In this document: positions 17,721-26,873 of the stretch, piece after piece
How positions within the stretch are numbered: position 1 is the stretch's first letter
How the letters are laid out: each line of letters starts with the position of its first letter
Made by a program: the position numbers and the translations under genes
Assembly (NCBI RefSeq): GCF_002934605.1
Contig: NZ_PTJC01000006.1
Coordinates: forward strand, 558,001 to 622,000
Origin: Neolewinella xylanilytica
GTDB lineage: Bacteria > Bacteroidota > Bacteroidia > Chitinophagales > Saprospiraceae
Length of the DNA: 64,000 nt
Reading direction: 5' to 3'
Notes under the pieces: model-generated
What the model saw: the letters and a program-made list of their open reading frames with translations, nothing else
The model's database searches: none
Told to the model about the DNA's origin: nothing

Positions 17721-18795
17721 CGAGGCTTTTCTTGATGTTCCGCACCAGCCCCGGGCCCGCGTACACCATGCCGCTGTACAGTTGAATCAATTGGGCACCC
17801 GCCGCCAGCTTCTCCCTGGCGGAAGCTACGTCATCGATGCCACCGACTCCGATAATCTGTAGTTGTTTGCCGCTTTGCTCGTAGAGGTAGCGAATGACTT
17901 CCGTCGACCGGCGGCGGAGGGGGGCGCCACTCAGTCCGCCGTTTCCGATGGCCGCCACCTTTCGGGCATCCGTTTTCAGCGGTTCCCGGGCTACGGTGGT
18001 ATTCGTGGCGATGATGCCGGCGATACCGGTATCGGAAACGATCTGCAGGATATCGTCCAGTTGCGCCTCGTTGAGGTCGGGCGCGATCTTGAGCAGGATC
18101 GGTTTTTCCTGCCACAGTGCACCCGGTCGTCCCAATCCGACCGGGGGGCGCTGCGTGCTGCGGGTGAGTTGGTGGTTCAGTTCCTGCAGGGCGGTGAGTA
18201 GGCGGGTGAGGGGCTCCCGGTCCTGGAGCGCTCGCAGATTGGGGGTATTGGGTGAGCTGACATTGACCACGAAGTAGTCCACCAGCGGGAAGAGTTTTTG
18301 GAAACAGTGGACGTAATCCGCGGTAGCCTCCTCATTCGGCGTATCCTTATTCTTACCGATGTTGCCGCCGAGCACCACCATGCCCGGTCGACCGTCACGG
18401 AGGAGTCGACGGGCCAGGGCGTCCACGCCTTCGTTATTGAAGCCCATGCGATTGATGAGCGCCCGATCGGCGGGCAGCCGGAAGAGACGGGGCTGGGGAT
18501 TGCCGCTCTGGGGGCGGGGCGTTACCGTTCCCAGTTCGAGGAACCCGAAGCCCAGACTGGACATATCGCGGTAATACTTACCGTCTTTGTCGAAGCCCGC
18601 CGCAAGCCCCACGGGATTGGGAAAAGGGAGGCCGAAAACGGTGCGGTGGAGGCGTTCGTCGTCAAAGTCGTACTGGCGGCGAAAAAGATCGCTGACGCCG
18701 GGGAGGCTCAGCGTGGCGGCGAGCCCCTGCACGGTCAGGTGGTGTGCCCGCTCGGGGGCAAGGCGAAAAAGTAGCGGTTTGAGGAGACGGTACAT
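17692..18795 (-). CDS. pyrD: Dihydroorotate dehydrogenase (quinone), class 2
   Basis: 367 residues. The amphipathic N-terminal helix region (MYRLLKPLLFRLAPERAHHL) identifies the membrane-associated class 2 enzyme, which oxidises dihydroorotate to orotate with FMN and passes electrons to quinone in pyrimidine synthesis. Visible signature segments are NPVGLAAGFDKDG, ELGTVTPRPQ, INRMGFNNEG, the catalytic-serine region NVSSPNTPNLR, and the FMN-phosphate-binding GVGGIDDVASAREKLAAGA. It ends with a basic tail. It lies 9 nt downstream of the universal stress gene on the same strand, suggesting co-transcription. Confidence 0.96.
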   Translation of the reverse strand: MYRLLKPLLFRLAPERAHHLTVQGLAATLSLPGVSDLFRRQYDFDDERLHRTVFGLPFPNPVGLAAGFDKDGKYYRDMSSLGFGFLELGTVTPRPQSGNPQPRLFRLPADRALINRMGFNNEGVDALARRLLRDGRPGMVVLGGNIGKNKDTPNEEATADYVHCFQKLFPLVDYFVVNVSSPNTPNLRALQDREPLTRLLTALQELNHQLTRSTQRPPVGLGRPGALWQEKPILLKIAPDLNEAQLDDILQIVSDTGIAGIIATNTTVAREPLKTDARKVAAIGNGGLSGAPLRRRSTEVIRYLYEQSGKQLQIIGVGGIDDVASAREKLAAGAQLIQLYSGMVYAGPGLVRNIKKSLVSSGVPSPS

Positions 18796-18804
18796 GCCGC
18801 GAAG

Positions 18805-19620
18805 CTACACATCCTGTAGGACGAGTAGGGGAACGGTGCTCTTGAAGACGACTTTGCTGACCGTACTTTCATTAAACAGGCGACCGAAAAATCCGCGGTC
18901 GTGGTAGATCATCACGAGGAGATCGGCGTCGTGCAGTTTGACGGCTTGCTCGATGCCTTCGGCGATGCTATCGTCTTTGCCGCTTCTGACTTCGAAGCGG
19001 TGATTGACGTCACCCAGATACTGGCCGAGGCGCGGATCGTAGCCCTTGCCGTCGCCGTCTTCGTCACCGTGGTACACGATCAATTCGGCGTCGTAGGCAC
19101 TGAGTACGTCAATCAGGGGTTGGAGGACGTGGCTACCGGCGAGCGATTTTTCGTCGACGGCGATCAAAATCCGGCGGAATTCCCGAAAGGGAATCTTATC
19201 GGGGACCACCAGAACGGGCAGCTTGGAATTTTTGATGACCGAATTGGCGACGCTACCGGTAAACAGTTCGCGGGCCGCATCGCTGCCCTTGGTGCCGGTG
19301 ACGATAAGATTATAATCTTTCGCCTTGGCTACCCGGGTGATGGTCGGGCCGGGTTCTCCGTCGACGGTGTGGGTGTCGATGGTCGCCCCACTGGTAAGCT
19401 GGCCGCTCACCTCCCGCTTTACCTTGTCCATGGTTTCCATGGCTTCGTCCCGGATGTGATCCTTCACGTCGATGAGCGCGCCGGCCGCGGCGGAGTAGGG
19501 TTCCTCCACGGCGGATACCAGGGAAAGCAAACTGCCGAAATGATTGGCCAGGGAAACGCCGTACTGGACGGAGCTGTTGGCACTTTCGGAATAATCGGTG
19601 GCGACCATAATCTTTTTCAT
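18805..19620 (-). CDS. Universal stress protein, tandem Usp domains
   Basis: 271 residues made of two UspA-like domains: residues 1-145 (KKIMVATDYSESANSSVQYG to VTGTKGSDAARELFTGSVAN, ending PVLVVPD) and about 150-271 (RRILIAVDEKSL to PLLVLQDV). The ATP-binding signature G-2x-G-9x-G(S/T) is visible in domain one (GTKGSDAARELFTGS) but degenerate in domain two. Proteins of this kind are cytosolic, nucleotide-binding and stress-induced. It is the first gene of a probable two-gene unit with pyrD and is divergent from holB. Confidence 0.93.
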   Translation of the reverse strand: MKKIMVATDYSESANSSVQYGVSLANHFGSLLSLVSAVEEPYSAAAGALIDVKDHIRDEAMETMDKVKREVSGQLTSGATIDTHTVDGEPGPTITRVAKAKDYNLIVTGTKGSDAARELFTGSVANSVIKNSKLPVLVVPDKIPFREFRRILIAVDEKSLAGSHVLQPLIDVLSAYDAELIVYHGDEDGDGKGYDPRLGQYLGDVNHRFEVRSGKDDSIAEGIEQAVKLHDADLLVMIYHDRGFFGRLFNESTVSKVVFKSTVPLLVLQDV

Positions 19621-19739
19621 CGGGAGCTTTTGGGGATGGAACGGGAATACGGCCCCGGGGTTTGCAACCCGGCAAAACGGTGGGTCGTGTACTTGCCACC
19701 CGCGCAGCGTTGCCGTTTCGTACCTTCGCGCCCAGCACC

Positions 19740-20882
19740 ATGCGGTTCGATCAGCTCATACACCAGCCCCCGGGGCTTGCCCAACTTCGCCAGATGGCGG
19801 CCGCCGACCGGCTTCCCCATGCGAATATGCTGCTGTCTCCTCCGGGCGGGGGCGGACTGGCCGCGGCGCTGGCTACGGCCACCTTGCTCCTCTGCGAAAA
19901 TCGCCAGGGGGAGCACCGCGATACGCCCTGCGGGAGCTGCCGCGCCTGCCGCAAAACGGCTGGCTGCGTACATCCCGACCTCCATTTCGCTTTCCCGACC
20001 GTCGGCTCCAAAGCGAGTAGCGATCAGTTTCTGCCGCAGTGGCGGAACGCGGTACGGGAATCGCCCTACATGGAAGCGAATGACTGGCTCCAGCGCATCG
20101 GCGCCGAAAACAAACAGGGCAACATCAACCGCGACAACTGCGCCGCCATCCTGCGCAAACTGAACCTGAAAATTTTCGAGGGCCGCTACAAAATTATGCT
20201 CATCTGGCTCCCCGAGTACCTGGGGAACGAGGGAAACCGCCTGCTGAAGATGATCGAGGAGCCTCCGGAAAGCACCATCTTTCTGCTGGTGGCCGAGCGG
20301 CTCGAATTGATCCTGGCCACCATCCTGAGCCGCTGCCAGTTGACGAAGCTGCTACCGCCGAACGGGGAAGAGATCGCTGCGGCCCTGCGGAAGAACGGGC
20401 TGCCGGAACTTCGCGCCACCGCCACCGCGCGCCTGGCCGCGGGCAACTACAATCTTGCCCTCTCCCTGGCCGAAAGCGAAGCCGACGCTCACGGCCCCCT
20501 GCTGCTCGACTGGATGCGGGCCTGCTTCCAGGGAAGTCCGGCACGGCTGGTGGCCTGGACGGACGAATTCGCAAAACTGGGGCGGGAGACCCAGAAACAC
20601 TTTTTACGCTACTGTCTCCACTTCTGGCGGGAGTTCCTTCTCCTGTCGGTGACGGGCGACGCCCACGGCGGCGTCCGCCTCCCGGAAGCCGAACTGCAGA
20701 GCGCCAAGAAAATGCTGCCGCTGATCGACCAAGACCAGTTGGCGGACATCACGGGATTGCTCAGCGAATGCGCCGAACACGTCGAGCGCAACGCCAATCC
20801 CAAAATACTCTTCATGGATGCGGGTATCCGCATGCACCAAATACTCCGCCACCGCGTGCCCGAAGGGGCCGCAAGGGCGTAA
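19740..20882 (+). CDS. holB: DNA polymerase III delta' subunit (clamp loader)
   Basis: 380 residues. The start at 19740 (MRFDQLIHQPPGLAQLRQMA) matches the usual family N-terminus; the frame upstream is unconserved. It has a modified P-loop (LLSPPGGGGLAAALATATLL), as expected for the non-hydrolysing delta' subunit. The zinc module is CENRQ...CGSCRACRKTAGCVHPD, and the sensor/SRC motif appears in LSRCQLTKLLPP about residue 200. It loads the sliding clamp together with tau/gamma and delta. It is followed 18 nt later by the RicT/PSP1 gene, the same neighbour order as holB-yaaT in Bacillus. Confidence 0.92.
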   Translation: MRFDQLIHQPPGLAQLRQMAAADRLPHANMLLSPPGGGGLAAALATATLLLCENRQGEHRDTPCGSCRACRKTAGCVHPDLHFAFPTVGSKASSDQFLPQWRNAVRESPYMEANDWLQRIGAENKQGNINRDNCAAILRKLNLKIFEGRYKIMLIWLPEYLGNEGNRLLKMIEEPPESTIFLLVAERLELILATILSRCQLTKLLPPNGEEIAAALRKNGLPELRATATARLAAGNYNLALSLAESEADAHGPLLLDWMRACFQGSPARLVAWTDEFAKLGRETQKHFLRYCLHFWREFLLLSVTGDAHGGVRLPEAELQSAKKMLPLIDQDQLADITGLLSECAEHVERNANPKILFMDAGIRMHQILRHRVPEGAARA

Positions 20883-20900
20883 CCATAAATTACCTGACCA

Positions 20901-22139
20901 ATGGGATGTACTTCCTGCGGAACACCACAAGGCTGCGGCAGCAAGGGCAACTGCGGTACCGGATCCTGCAATAAGATGAGCTCCTTCGACTGGCTTAGTC
21001 ATCTGGGCGTCGACGATGCGTTTACCACCGATATCGTCGAAGTCAGCTTCAAGGACGGCGCCTCCAAGGGCTTCTACCACGCCCCCCCGAATCTGGGCGT
21101 GTACACCGGCGATTACGTTGCCGTGGAAACCAGCAATGGCTACAACGTAGGATGCATCTCCCTTAGTGGGGAGCTGGTCCTGCTCCAGCTAAAAAAGAAA
21201 AACGTCAAGGAGGCCAAGGTTACCGAAAGCGTCCTGCGCAAGGCCAACGACCGGGACCTGGAAAAAATGCACGAAGCGCGACGGAACGAAATTCAGGCGC
21301 TGACCACCGCCCGCGCCATCGCGCGGACGAACCACATGGCCATGAAGGTCTCCGACGTGGAGTTCCAGGGAGACGGGCGCAAGGCTACCATCTACTACAC
21401 CGCCGACAACCGCATTGACTTCCGGCAGCTGGTCCGCCAGTTTTCCCACCAGCTTCGCGTGAAGATCGAAATGCGCCAGATCGGTCCGCGGCAGGAGTCG
21501 GGTCGCCTCGGTGGCATCGGGAGCTGTGGTCGCGAACTCTGCTGCTCTACCTGGCTGAGCGATTTCCAGAGCGTCAACACCGCCGCGGCCCGTTATCAGA
21601 ACATCGCCATCAACCAGAGCAAACTTTCCGGCCAGTGTGGCCGCCTGAAGTGCTGCCTGAACTACGAACTGAATACGTACATGGAAGCGCTGGAGGCCTT
21701 TCCGGACAAAGCGGATAAACTGCGAACGGAGGCCGGCACGGGGCAACTCGTCAAAACCGATATCTTCAAGGGCCTGATGTACTACACTTACCGGGAGAAC
21801 CGCGGCCTGCTCTTCCCCCTGCCAGTCGACAAAGTGCACGAGATCCTGGCCCTGAACCGGGAGGGAAAGAAACCCGCCGATCTGCAATCCTTTCAGCAGG
21901 CCGTCGATACCCGCGACGACTTCGTTTACGAAGACGTCACCGGAGCGGTGGAGCTCCCCGCCGAAAAGCGAAAACGCGGTACCCGGAGCAAAAAATCGGG
22001 AAACCGCCGGAAAAAGGCTTCCGGTACGCCAAAAGCACAGGGGGGGGGTACCCATGAACCGAACGATAAGCCGCGCCGGAAAAAGCGCAGCCGCAACCGC
22101 CGGAAGCCCCGGCCGGGAGACAACGGAAAGAAGGAATAA
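20901..22139 (+). CDS. PSP1 C-terminal domain protein (RicT/YaaT family)
   Basis: 412 residues. The N-terminus is cysteine-rich (GCTSCGTPQGCGSKGNCGTG). The conserved PSP1 core spans about residues 100-300. It contains the cysteine clusters GSCGRELCCSTWL and GQCGRLKCCLNYE, which in Bacillus RicT (YaaT) participate in iron-sulfur clusters of the Y-complex controlling RNA maturation. The last 65 residues form a low-complexity basic tail (KRKRGTRSKKSGNRRKK and similar), plausibly RNA-binding. It is adjacent to holB, a conserved synteny. In many Bacteroidota the homologue is near gliding gene gldH, but no gldH is seen here. Confidence 0.88.
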   Translation: MGCTSCGTPQGCGSKGNCGTGSCNKMSSFDWLSHLGVDDAFTTDIVEVSFKDGASKGFYHAPPNLGVYTGDYVAVETSNGYNVGCISLSGELVLLQLKKKNVKEAKVTESVLRKANDRDLEKMHEARRNEIQALTTARAIARTNHMAMKVSDVEFQGDGRKATIYYTADNRIDFRQLVRQFSHQLRVKIEMRQIGPRQESGRLGGIGSCGRELCCSTWLSDFQSVNTAAARYQNIAINQSKLSGQCGRLKCCLNYELNTYMEALEAFPDKADKLRTEAGTGQLVKTDIFKGLMYYTYRENRGLLFPLPVDKVHEILALNREGKKPADLQSFQQAVDTRDDFVYEDVTGAVELPAEKRKRGTRSKKSGNRRKKASGTPKAQGGGTHEPNDKPRRKKRSRNRRKPRPGDNGKKE

Positions 22140-22207
22140 ACCGCCGCCGCCATCATCTTTTCCGCTCCGAAGCGGTTACTTTAGCCAATCACCCCAAAGA
22201 GATATCC

Positions 22208-23611
22208 ATGAATTTCGACCTTACCATCATCGGTAGTGGCCCCGGCGGCTACGTTGCCGCCATCCGCGCTGCCCAGTTGGGGATGAACGTTGCCATCGTC
22301 GAGCGCTACGACAGCCTCGGAGGCACCTGCCTGAACGTTGGCTGCATCCCGTCGAAAGCGCTGCTGGACAGCTCCGAGCACTACCACAACGCCCACGACA
22401 AGTTTACCGAACACGGTATCGACCTCAGTGGCCTGAAAGTAAATATGCCGCAGATGATCAAGCGGAAGAACGAGGTGGTGGATCAGACCGTAAAGGGCGT
22501 TCAGTTCCTGATGAAGAAGAACAAGATTGAAGTTTTCTACGGCCACGGTTCCTTTACGGGTCCCAAGGAGCTGGCCATCGCCATGAACGAAGGGGAAGAC
22601 AAGACGATCACTTCCGAGCATTTCATCATTGCCACCGGCTCGAAGCCCATCACCCCGGGCATGTTCAACTACGACAAAAAGCGGGTGATCACCAGCACCG
22701 AAGCGCTGAATATCGCCGAGGTGCCCAAAAGCATGGCCATCATTGGCGGCGGCGTTATCGGACTCGAACTCGGTAGCGTGTTCGGTCGCCTCGGCACGGA
22801 AGTTGACGTGATCGAGCTGGAAGACCGTATCCTGCCCACCATGGATAAGGACTGCAGCAAGGAACTGACCCGGTCGCTCAAGAAAACCGGGCTGAACTTC
22901 TACACCAGTCATAAGGTGACCGCGGTAAAGGGCGGGGACGCAGGTGCCACGCTCACCTTCGAGAAGCAAAGCAACGGCGAAGCGACCACCAAGGAGTACG
23001 ATTACGTCCTGCTGGCGATGGGCCGCCGGCCGTATACCGACAAGCTCGGATTGGATAAGGCCGGCGTCGAGGTCGACGAGCGCGGACGGGTCAAGGTTGG
23101 CGACCACCTACAGACCAATGTTCCCCACATCTACGCCATCGGCGACGTCGTCCGCGGAGCCATGCTCGCCCACAAGGCCGAGGAAGAAGGGATTTACGCC
23201 GTAGAGCACATCGCCGGTCAGCAACCCCACGTAGACTATAATCTTATCCCCGGCGTAGTGTACACCTGGCCCGAAGTAGCCGCCGTTGGTAAGACCGAAG
23301 AAGAGCTGAAAGCGGCCGGCATTAAGTACAAAGCGGGTAAATTCCCCTTTAAGGCCCTCGGTCGGGCCCGTGCCAGTACCGACCTGGATGGGATGGTGAA
23401 GGTCCTGGCCGACGCCGAAACGGACGAAATTCTCGGAGTCCATATGGTCGGTGCCCGCGCCGCAGACATGATTTCCGAGGCTGTCGCCCTGATGGAGTTC
23501 CGCGCCAGTGCCGAAGATGCCGCCCGCATGAGTCACGCTCATCCGACCTATACGGAGGCTTTCCGGGAAGCTGCCCTAGCGGCGACCGGCGACCGGGCCC
23601 TGCACGTGTAA
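22208..23611 (+). CDS. lpdA: Dihydrolipoyl dehydrogenase
   Basis: 467 residues. It has an N-terminal FAD Rossmann motif (TIIGSGPGGYVAAIRAAQLG) and a redox-active disulfide in GGTCLNVGCIPSKALL (two Cys five apart). The NAD-binding motif is IIGGGVIGLELGSVFGRLG, about residues 178-196. The C-terminal interface domain carries the catalytic HAHPTYTEAF (His-Glu pair). It is the E3 component shared by pyruvate, 2-oxoglutarate and branched-chain dehydrogenase complexes and reoxidises dihydrolipoamide with NAD+. No E1/E2 genes are adjacent. Confidence 0.97.
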   Translation: MNFDLTIIGSGPGGYVAAIRAAQLGMNVAIVERYDSLGGTCLNVGCIPSKALLDSSEHYHNAHDKFTEHGIDLSGLKVNMPQMIKRKNEVVDQTVKGVQFLMKKNKIEVFYGHGSFTGPKELAIAMNEGEDKTITSEHFIIATGSKPITPGMFNYDKKRVITSTEALNIAEVPKSMAIIGGGVIGLELGSVFGRLGTEVDVIELEDRILPTMDKDCSKELTRSLKKTGLNFYTSHKVTAVKGGDAGATLTFEKQSNGEATTKEYDYVLLAMGRRPYTDKLGLDKAGVEVDERGRVKVGDHLQTNVPHIYAIGDVVRGAMLAHKAEEEGIYAVEHIAGQQPHVDYNLIPGVVYTWPEVAAVGKTEEELKAAGIKYKAGKFPFKALGRARASTDLDGMVKVLADAETDEILGVHMVGARAADMISEAVALMEFRASAEDAARMSHAHPTYTEAFREAALAATGDRALHV

Positions 23612-23768
23612 GGATGCTCGCCCCGACGCTCCGACGATGGAACACTGGCAAGTAAGGAGCAAGTGCCCCCCTTCGGGAGCGTTGTAGGCTACGGGAAGGA
23701 AGGCGGCGCTCCTACGGCGCCCGATACTCCGGCTACTAAGCGGGGAGCTGCGATGGTGATGTCGGTCT

Positions 23769-24806
23769 TTATTGGGTCACGACGAGCCGGAGGGGCCGGT
23801 GATCCGACCACGGAGAGGACAGTCTTTCCATACTGACTACCGACAGGCTGGTATCCACCATAAAGTAGTCGATTCGTAAGCCGGGCAGGGGGCCGGTAAA
23901 GGTGGTCCCTAATCCCGTGCCGGCCTGTACCCAGGCATCCTGGAGGCGGGGGGAGAGGATCTCGTTGTACATATAAGAAGAAGGGACGTCGTTGAAATCT
24001 CCCCCCAGGATGACCGGGTAGGGGCTCTCCTCCACGAAACGGCGAATCTGCTGCGCCTGGGCGGCCCGCTGCCGCGTGGTGCGTCCGTACCCGGCCAGCA
24101 TACGCCCGAAGGTGGTGAGCTGATTGGACAGCGAGTTCTCGCCGCTGATCCCTTCCGCCATGTCACTGATCCGATTGGATTGCAAATGCGAATTTATGAT
24201 GCGAAGGGTGCCCAACTCGGTCTGTACATCGGTGAGTAAAATCCCGTGGTATTCACTATCCTGAAAATATTCTGTTTGACCCACGATCCCGTCGGCATAA
24301 GTAGCAATGAGCGTCTTGTCCCGCTGGTGTCGTTCTTCCAGACCGGTCCCTTCTTGCATGGCGCTGATGTAATTCTTGTTCCGCTGTCGGGGCCAGGTTT
24401 CCTGGAGCAGTAAGATGTCGGTATTCGTGCCGGAAAAGAAATTTCGGACTTCTTCCAAGGTGGCGTCGGTTCGGTCATCGTGGCGAAACATTCGCTGATT
24501 GCCGGTTACTACGGTCACCGTAGGGCTGTCGAGTGGTGGCGGATCCCGCTGGGTTGGCCAGGCCAGCAGGCGATTGACTACGGGCCAGGACAATAGCAGT
24601 ACCAAAGCGGGAAAAATCAGGGATGCCCACCGCTTTCGGGCGAGTTGGATACATAGGAAAAGCAGGGTAAGCAGTAGCAAGCCCGGCAATAACAATGCGA
24701 TGATGGCGGGGGGCCAGAAAACCTCCGGGGAAACGTAGCGAGCCAGCAGACCGAAGGCGGCCGTAAGGGCAACGAGATTGCCCGCAAGTAGAAACAGCTT
24801 ACGCAA
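23769..24806 (-). CDS. Membrane-anchored endonuclease/exonuclease/phosphatase (EEP) family protein
   Basis: 345 residues. The first 85 residues contain about three transmembrane helices (LFLLAGNLVALTAAFGLLARY, a second about 31-54, a third about 64-80). An EEP domain follows, with the metal-binding glutamate in ILLLQETWPRQR (about 155), GGDFNDVPSSYMYNE (about 270) and the catalytic DHRPL near the end. EEP proteins hydrolyse phosphodiesters in nucleic acids, phosphoinositides or sphingolipids; an extracytoplasmic active site is likely. It starts 5 nt after the rhomboid gene stop and is the last gene of the mutL-rhomboid-rhomboid-EEP cluster. Confidence 0.88.
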   Translation of the reverse strand: MRKLFLLAGNLVALTAAFGLLARYVSPEVFWPPAIIALLLPGLLLLTLLFLCIQLARKRWASLIFPALVLLLSWPVVNRLLAWPTQRDPPPLDSPTVTVVTGNQRMFRHDDRTDATLEEVRNFFSGTNTDILLLQETWPRQRNKNYISAMQEGTGLEERHQRDKTLIATYADGIVGQTEYFQDSEYHGILLTDVQTELGTLRIINSHLQSNRISDMAEGISGENSLSNQLTTFGRMLAGYGRTTRQRAAQAQQIRRFVEESPYPVILGGDFNDVPSSYMYNEILSPRLQDAWVQAGTGLGTTFTGPLPGLRIDYFMVDTSLSVVSMERLSSPWSDHRPLRLVVTQ

Positions 24807-24811
24807 CAGGC

Positions 24812-25813
24812 TTAATTTTGATTACTGGCCCGGAATAAGAAGGCTTTTTCCTCCTTCGTGAGGCTGTTGTAGCCCTTGTCCTTAATCTTGTCCAGAATGG
24901 CGTCGAGTTGTTCCTGGTGGCCGGCTTCTCCCGTGGAGGTGGTACCTCCGGTGGATGATTGGTTGGGTTTAGGGGCTCCACCGGCACGACGCATGAAGCC
25001 GGGCCGCTCCTTCGTGGCGGTTTCCTTGACCGATCGGCCGCCGCGGAAGGCCGCTCTGGGCCCGCGGCTCCGGTGGTCCTTGCTGGGCCGTAGGATGTTG
25101 TGGTAAAAGCGATCGATCCCGTCAATGGCCGAGCGGATGGGCGTTGTCAGGTCCGTACCGCGCCGCAGGTACCAGGAAAACAGGAAGCCGATAAAGATGC
25201 CACCGATGTGGCCGAAGGCACCGCCGGTGTTCATGTCGCCGCCGAGGCCGATCACGTTCATGATGACCATGAAAGCGGCGATGTACTTCAGTTTGACGTT
25301 GCCGATGATCAGGAGGCGAACGTTGTAATCCGGCGCGAAGACCGCCGCAGCCACCACGATACTGAGCACGGCGGCGCTGGCGCCAAAGGCCACTCCGCCG
25401 CCACCAGGAAAATTGGGCAGTGCCGCGCCGATAAAGAAGAAGAGGGCCCCTCCCAGCCCACCGAGAATGTACAGCGGAAGCACCCGGCGGTCACCTAGTA
25501 AATCACCGAAAATGCGGCCGAACCAGAAGAGGAACAACATATTCCACAGAATATGCCAAAACCCCTCGTGCAGGAACATGTGGGTGATGATCGACCAGGG
25601 ATGGGTAAGCATGTGCCACCCCGAACTGGAAATGGCCAGAAAATCCCGGATGTCGAAGTAAAGATTGGGAGTCTGCCAGCCTTCAAATACCCGCAGGAAA
25701 ACCCAGGCCAGGTTGATGAACAGGTAAACCGCGACGTTCACGATGATGATGCGGTTGATCATGTTGCCATAATCGAACTCCCGGCGAATATCGTCCCAGA
25801 TGGATTGTAGCAT
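24812..25813 (-). CDS. Rhomboid family intramembrane serine protease with C-terminal extension
   Basis: 333 residues. Six transmembrane segments cover about residues 20-220. Signature elements are HEGFWHILWNMLFLFWFG (the HxxxN region), the nucleophile motif GASAAVLSIV with Ser about 144, and the catalytic histidine in GHIGGIFIGFLFSW. After the membrane domain comes a soluble tail of about 110 residues, basic then acidic (LRPSKDHRSRGPRAAFRGGR), ending in a short helical segment like those of many Bacteroidota rhomboids. It cleaves membrane-embedded substrates; targets are unknown. It lies next to a second, distinct rhomboid gene upstream. Confidence 0.92.
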   Translation of the reverse strand: MLQSIWDDIRREFDYGNMINRIIIVNVAVYLFINLAWVFLRVFEGWQTPNLYFDIRDFLAISSSGWHMLTHPWSIITHMFLHEGFWHILWNMLFLFWFGRIFGDLLGDRRVLPLYILGGLGGALFFFIGAALPNFPGGGGVAFGASAAVLSIVVAAAVFAPDYNVRLLIIGNVKLKYIAAFMVIMNVIGLGGDMNTGGAFGHIGGIFIGFLFSWYLRRGTDLTTPIRSAIDGIDRFYHNILRPSKDHRSRGPRAAFRGGRSVKETATKERPGFMRRAGGAPKPNQSSTGGTTSTGEAGHQEQLDAILDKIKDKGYNSLTKEEKAFLFRASNQN

Positions 25814-25896
25814 AGTTGTCCAAGGTGTGCCTTTACAAACGTTTTGGGGGCGAAAAGATTTAGGCAGCCGGCAATAATGCCCGGTAAACTACATAA

Positions 25897-26763
25897 TTAG
25901 CGGGGTACGCCCCGATCCCAGCGCTGGGCTCCGGCCGGTGGATCGCTCCGGTGCCAGAAGTAGGCCAACAACCCGCCCGCAATAGCGCCGCCTAAGTGCG
26001 CGAAGTGGGCGATGGGGTCCCAGCTGAACTGCATGACGCCCAAAAAGAGGTCGACCGCCAACAGGATCGGTACGAAGAATTTGGCCCGGATCGGAATGGG
26101 GAGAAAGATGAGCATCAACGGGAAGCTCGGGTACAGAATCGCGAACGCTGCCACCACCCCGTACAGCGCTCCCGATGCCCCTACCATGGGTACGTCGGTC
26201 TTGAAATCGATGTATTCCTGCATCATCGCCGTAGCTTCCTCGCGTACCAGGCTGGGGTCGTCGCTATTGAGGGTAAGCTCGGTGGCGATGTCGCCCACGA
26301 CGCGGCTGACGGGGGTGCCGTCGTCCATCGTCAGACTGCGCGTATCGACCGAGGAGAAAAAGTCGGTGAAGGAGGCGAGGGTAGGGTCGACCCGGAAGCT
26401 GGCCAGGGTGTCTTCCAGGGCGTTGATTTCGTACCAGGTCCAACCGAAATGCAGGGCTACCGCACCCGCCGCCGCCACGAGGTAAAGGATCAGGAAGCGT
26501 TGGCCCCCATATCGTCTTTCCAGGAGCGGCCCGAACATGACCAGGCCGAACATATTGAAAAAGATGTGGGTGAGCCCGCCGTGCACGAAAAAGTGGGATA
26601 CCAACTGGATAGGGTGAAAGCGGTCACTGGTAGGGTAGTGCAGGGCCAGGTAATCCGCCATGCCATTGGTGGATATGCCGAGATAGGGGAGTAAATTAAG
26701 CAGGGCGAACACCACCACGTTGATGATGAGCAAATTTTTGACCAGAGGAGTCATGGGCGGCAT
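25897..26763 (-). CDS. Rhomboid family intramembrane serine protease
   Basis: 288 residues. Its opening LVKNLLIINVVVFALLNLLP, the HGGLTHIFFNMFGLVMFGPL loop/helix, the catalytic GASGALYGVVAAFA and the histidine in FAHLGGAIAGGLLAYF are canonical. Between transmembrane helices 2 and 3 there is an extra-long loop of about 70 residues (FRVDPTLASFTDFFSSVDTR and following) rich in Asp and Thr, longer than in its neighbour. Two rhomboids side by side downstream of mutL suggest conserved Bacteroidota synteny rather than a recent duplication; the two sequences are clearly divergent. Confidence 0.93.
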   Translation of the reverse strand: MPPMTPLVKNLLIINVVVFALLNLLPYLGISTNGMADYLALHYPTSDRFHPIQLVSHFFVHGGLTHIFFNMFGLVMFGPLLERRYGGQRFLILYLVAAAGAVALHFGWTWYEINALEDTLASFRVDPTLASFTDFFSSVDTRSLTMDDGTPVSRVVGDIATELTLNSDDPSLVREEATAMMQEYIDFKTDVPMVGASGALYGVVAAFAILYPSFPLMLIFLPIPIRAKFFVPILLAVDLFLGVMQFSWDPIAHFAHLGGAIAGGLLAYFWHRSDPPAGAQRWDRGVPR

Positions 26764-26873
26764 GCGCGGGAAGATTTGTTACCTAATGCTTGGGATGGCC
26801 TTAGGGTTCCCCCCGCCGGTGGTGGTTGGTAGCTCGCAGAAGCCGCTTGGTCGAAAGCTCGGGGCAAGCCCTA

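Noticed and set aside
23612-23768. Possible small RNA or gene between lpdA and the EEP gene
   Set aside because: Some local GC-rich complementarity exists (for example GGCGGCGCTCC/GGCGCC) but there is no promoter, T-run or open frame that convinces.
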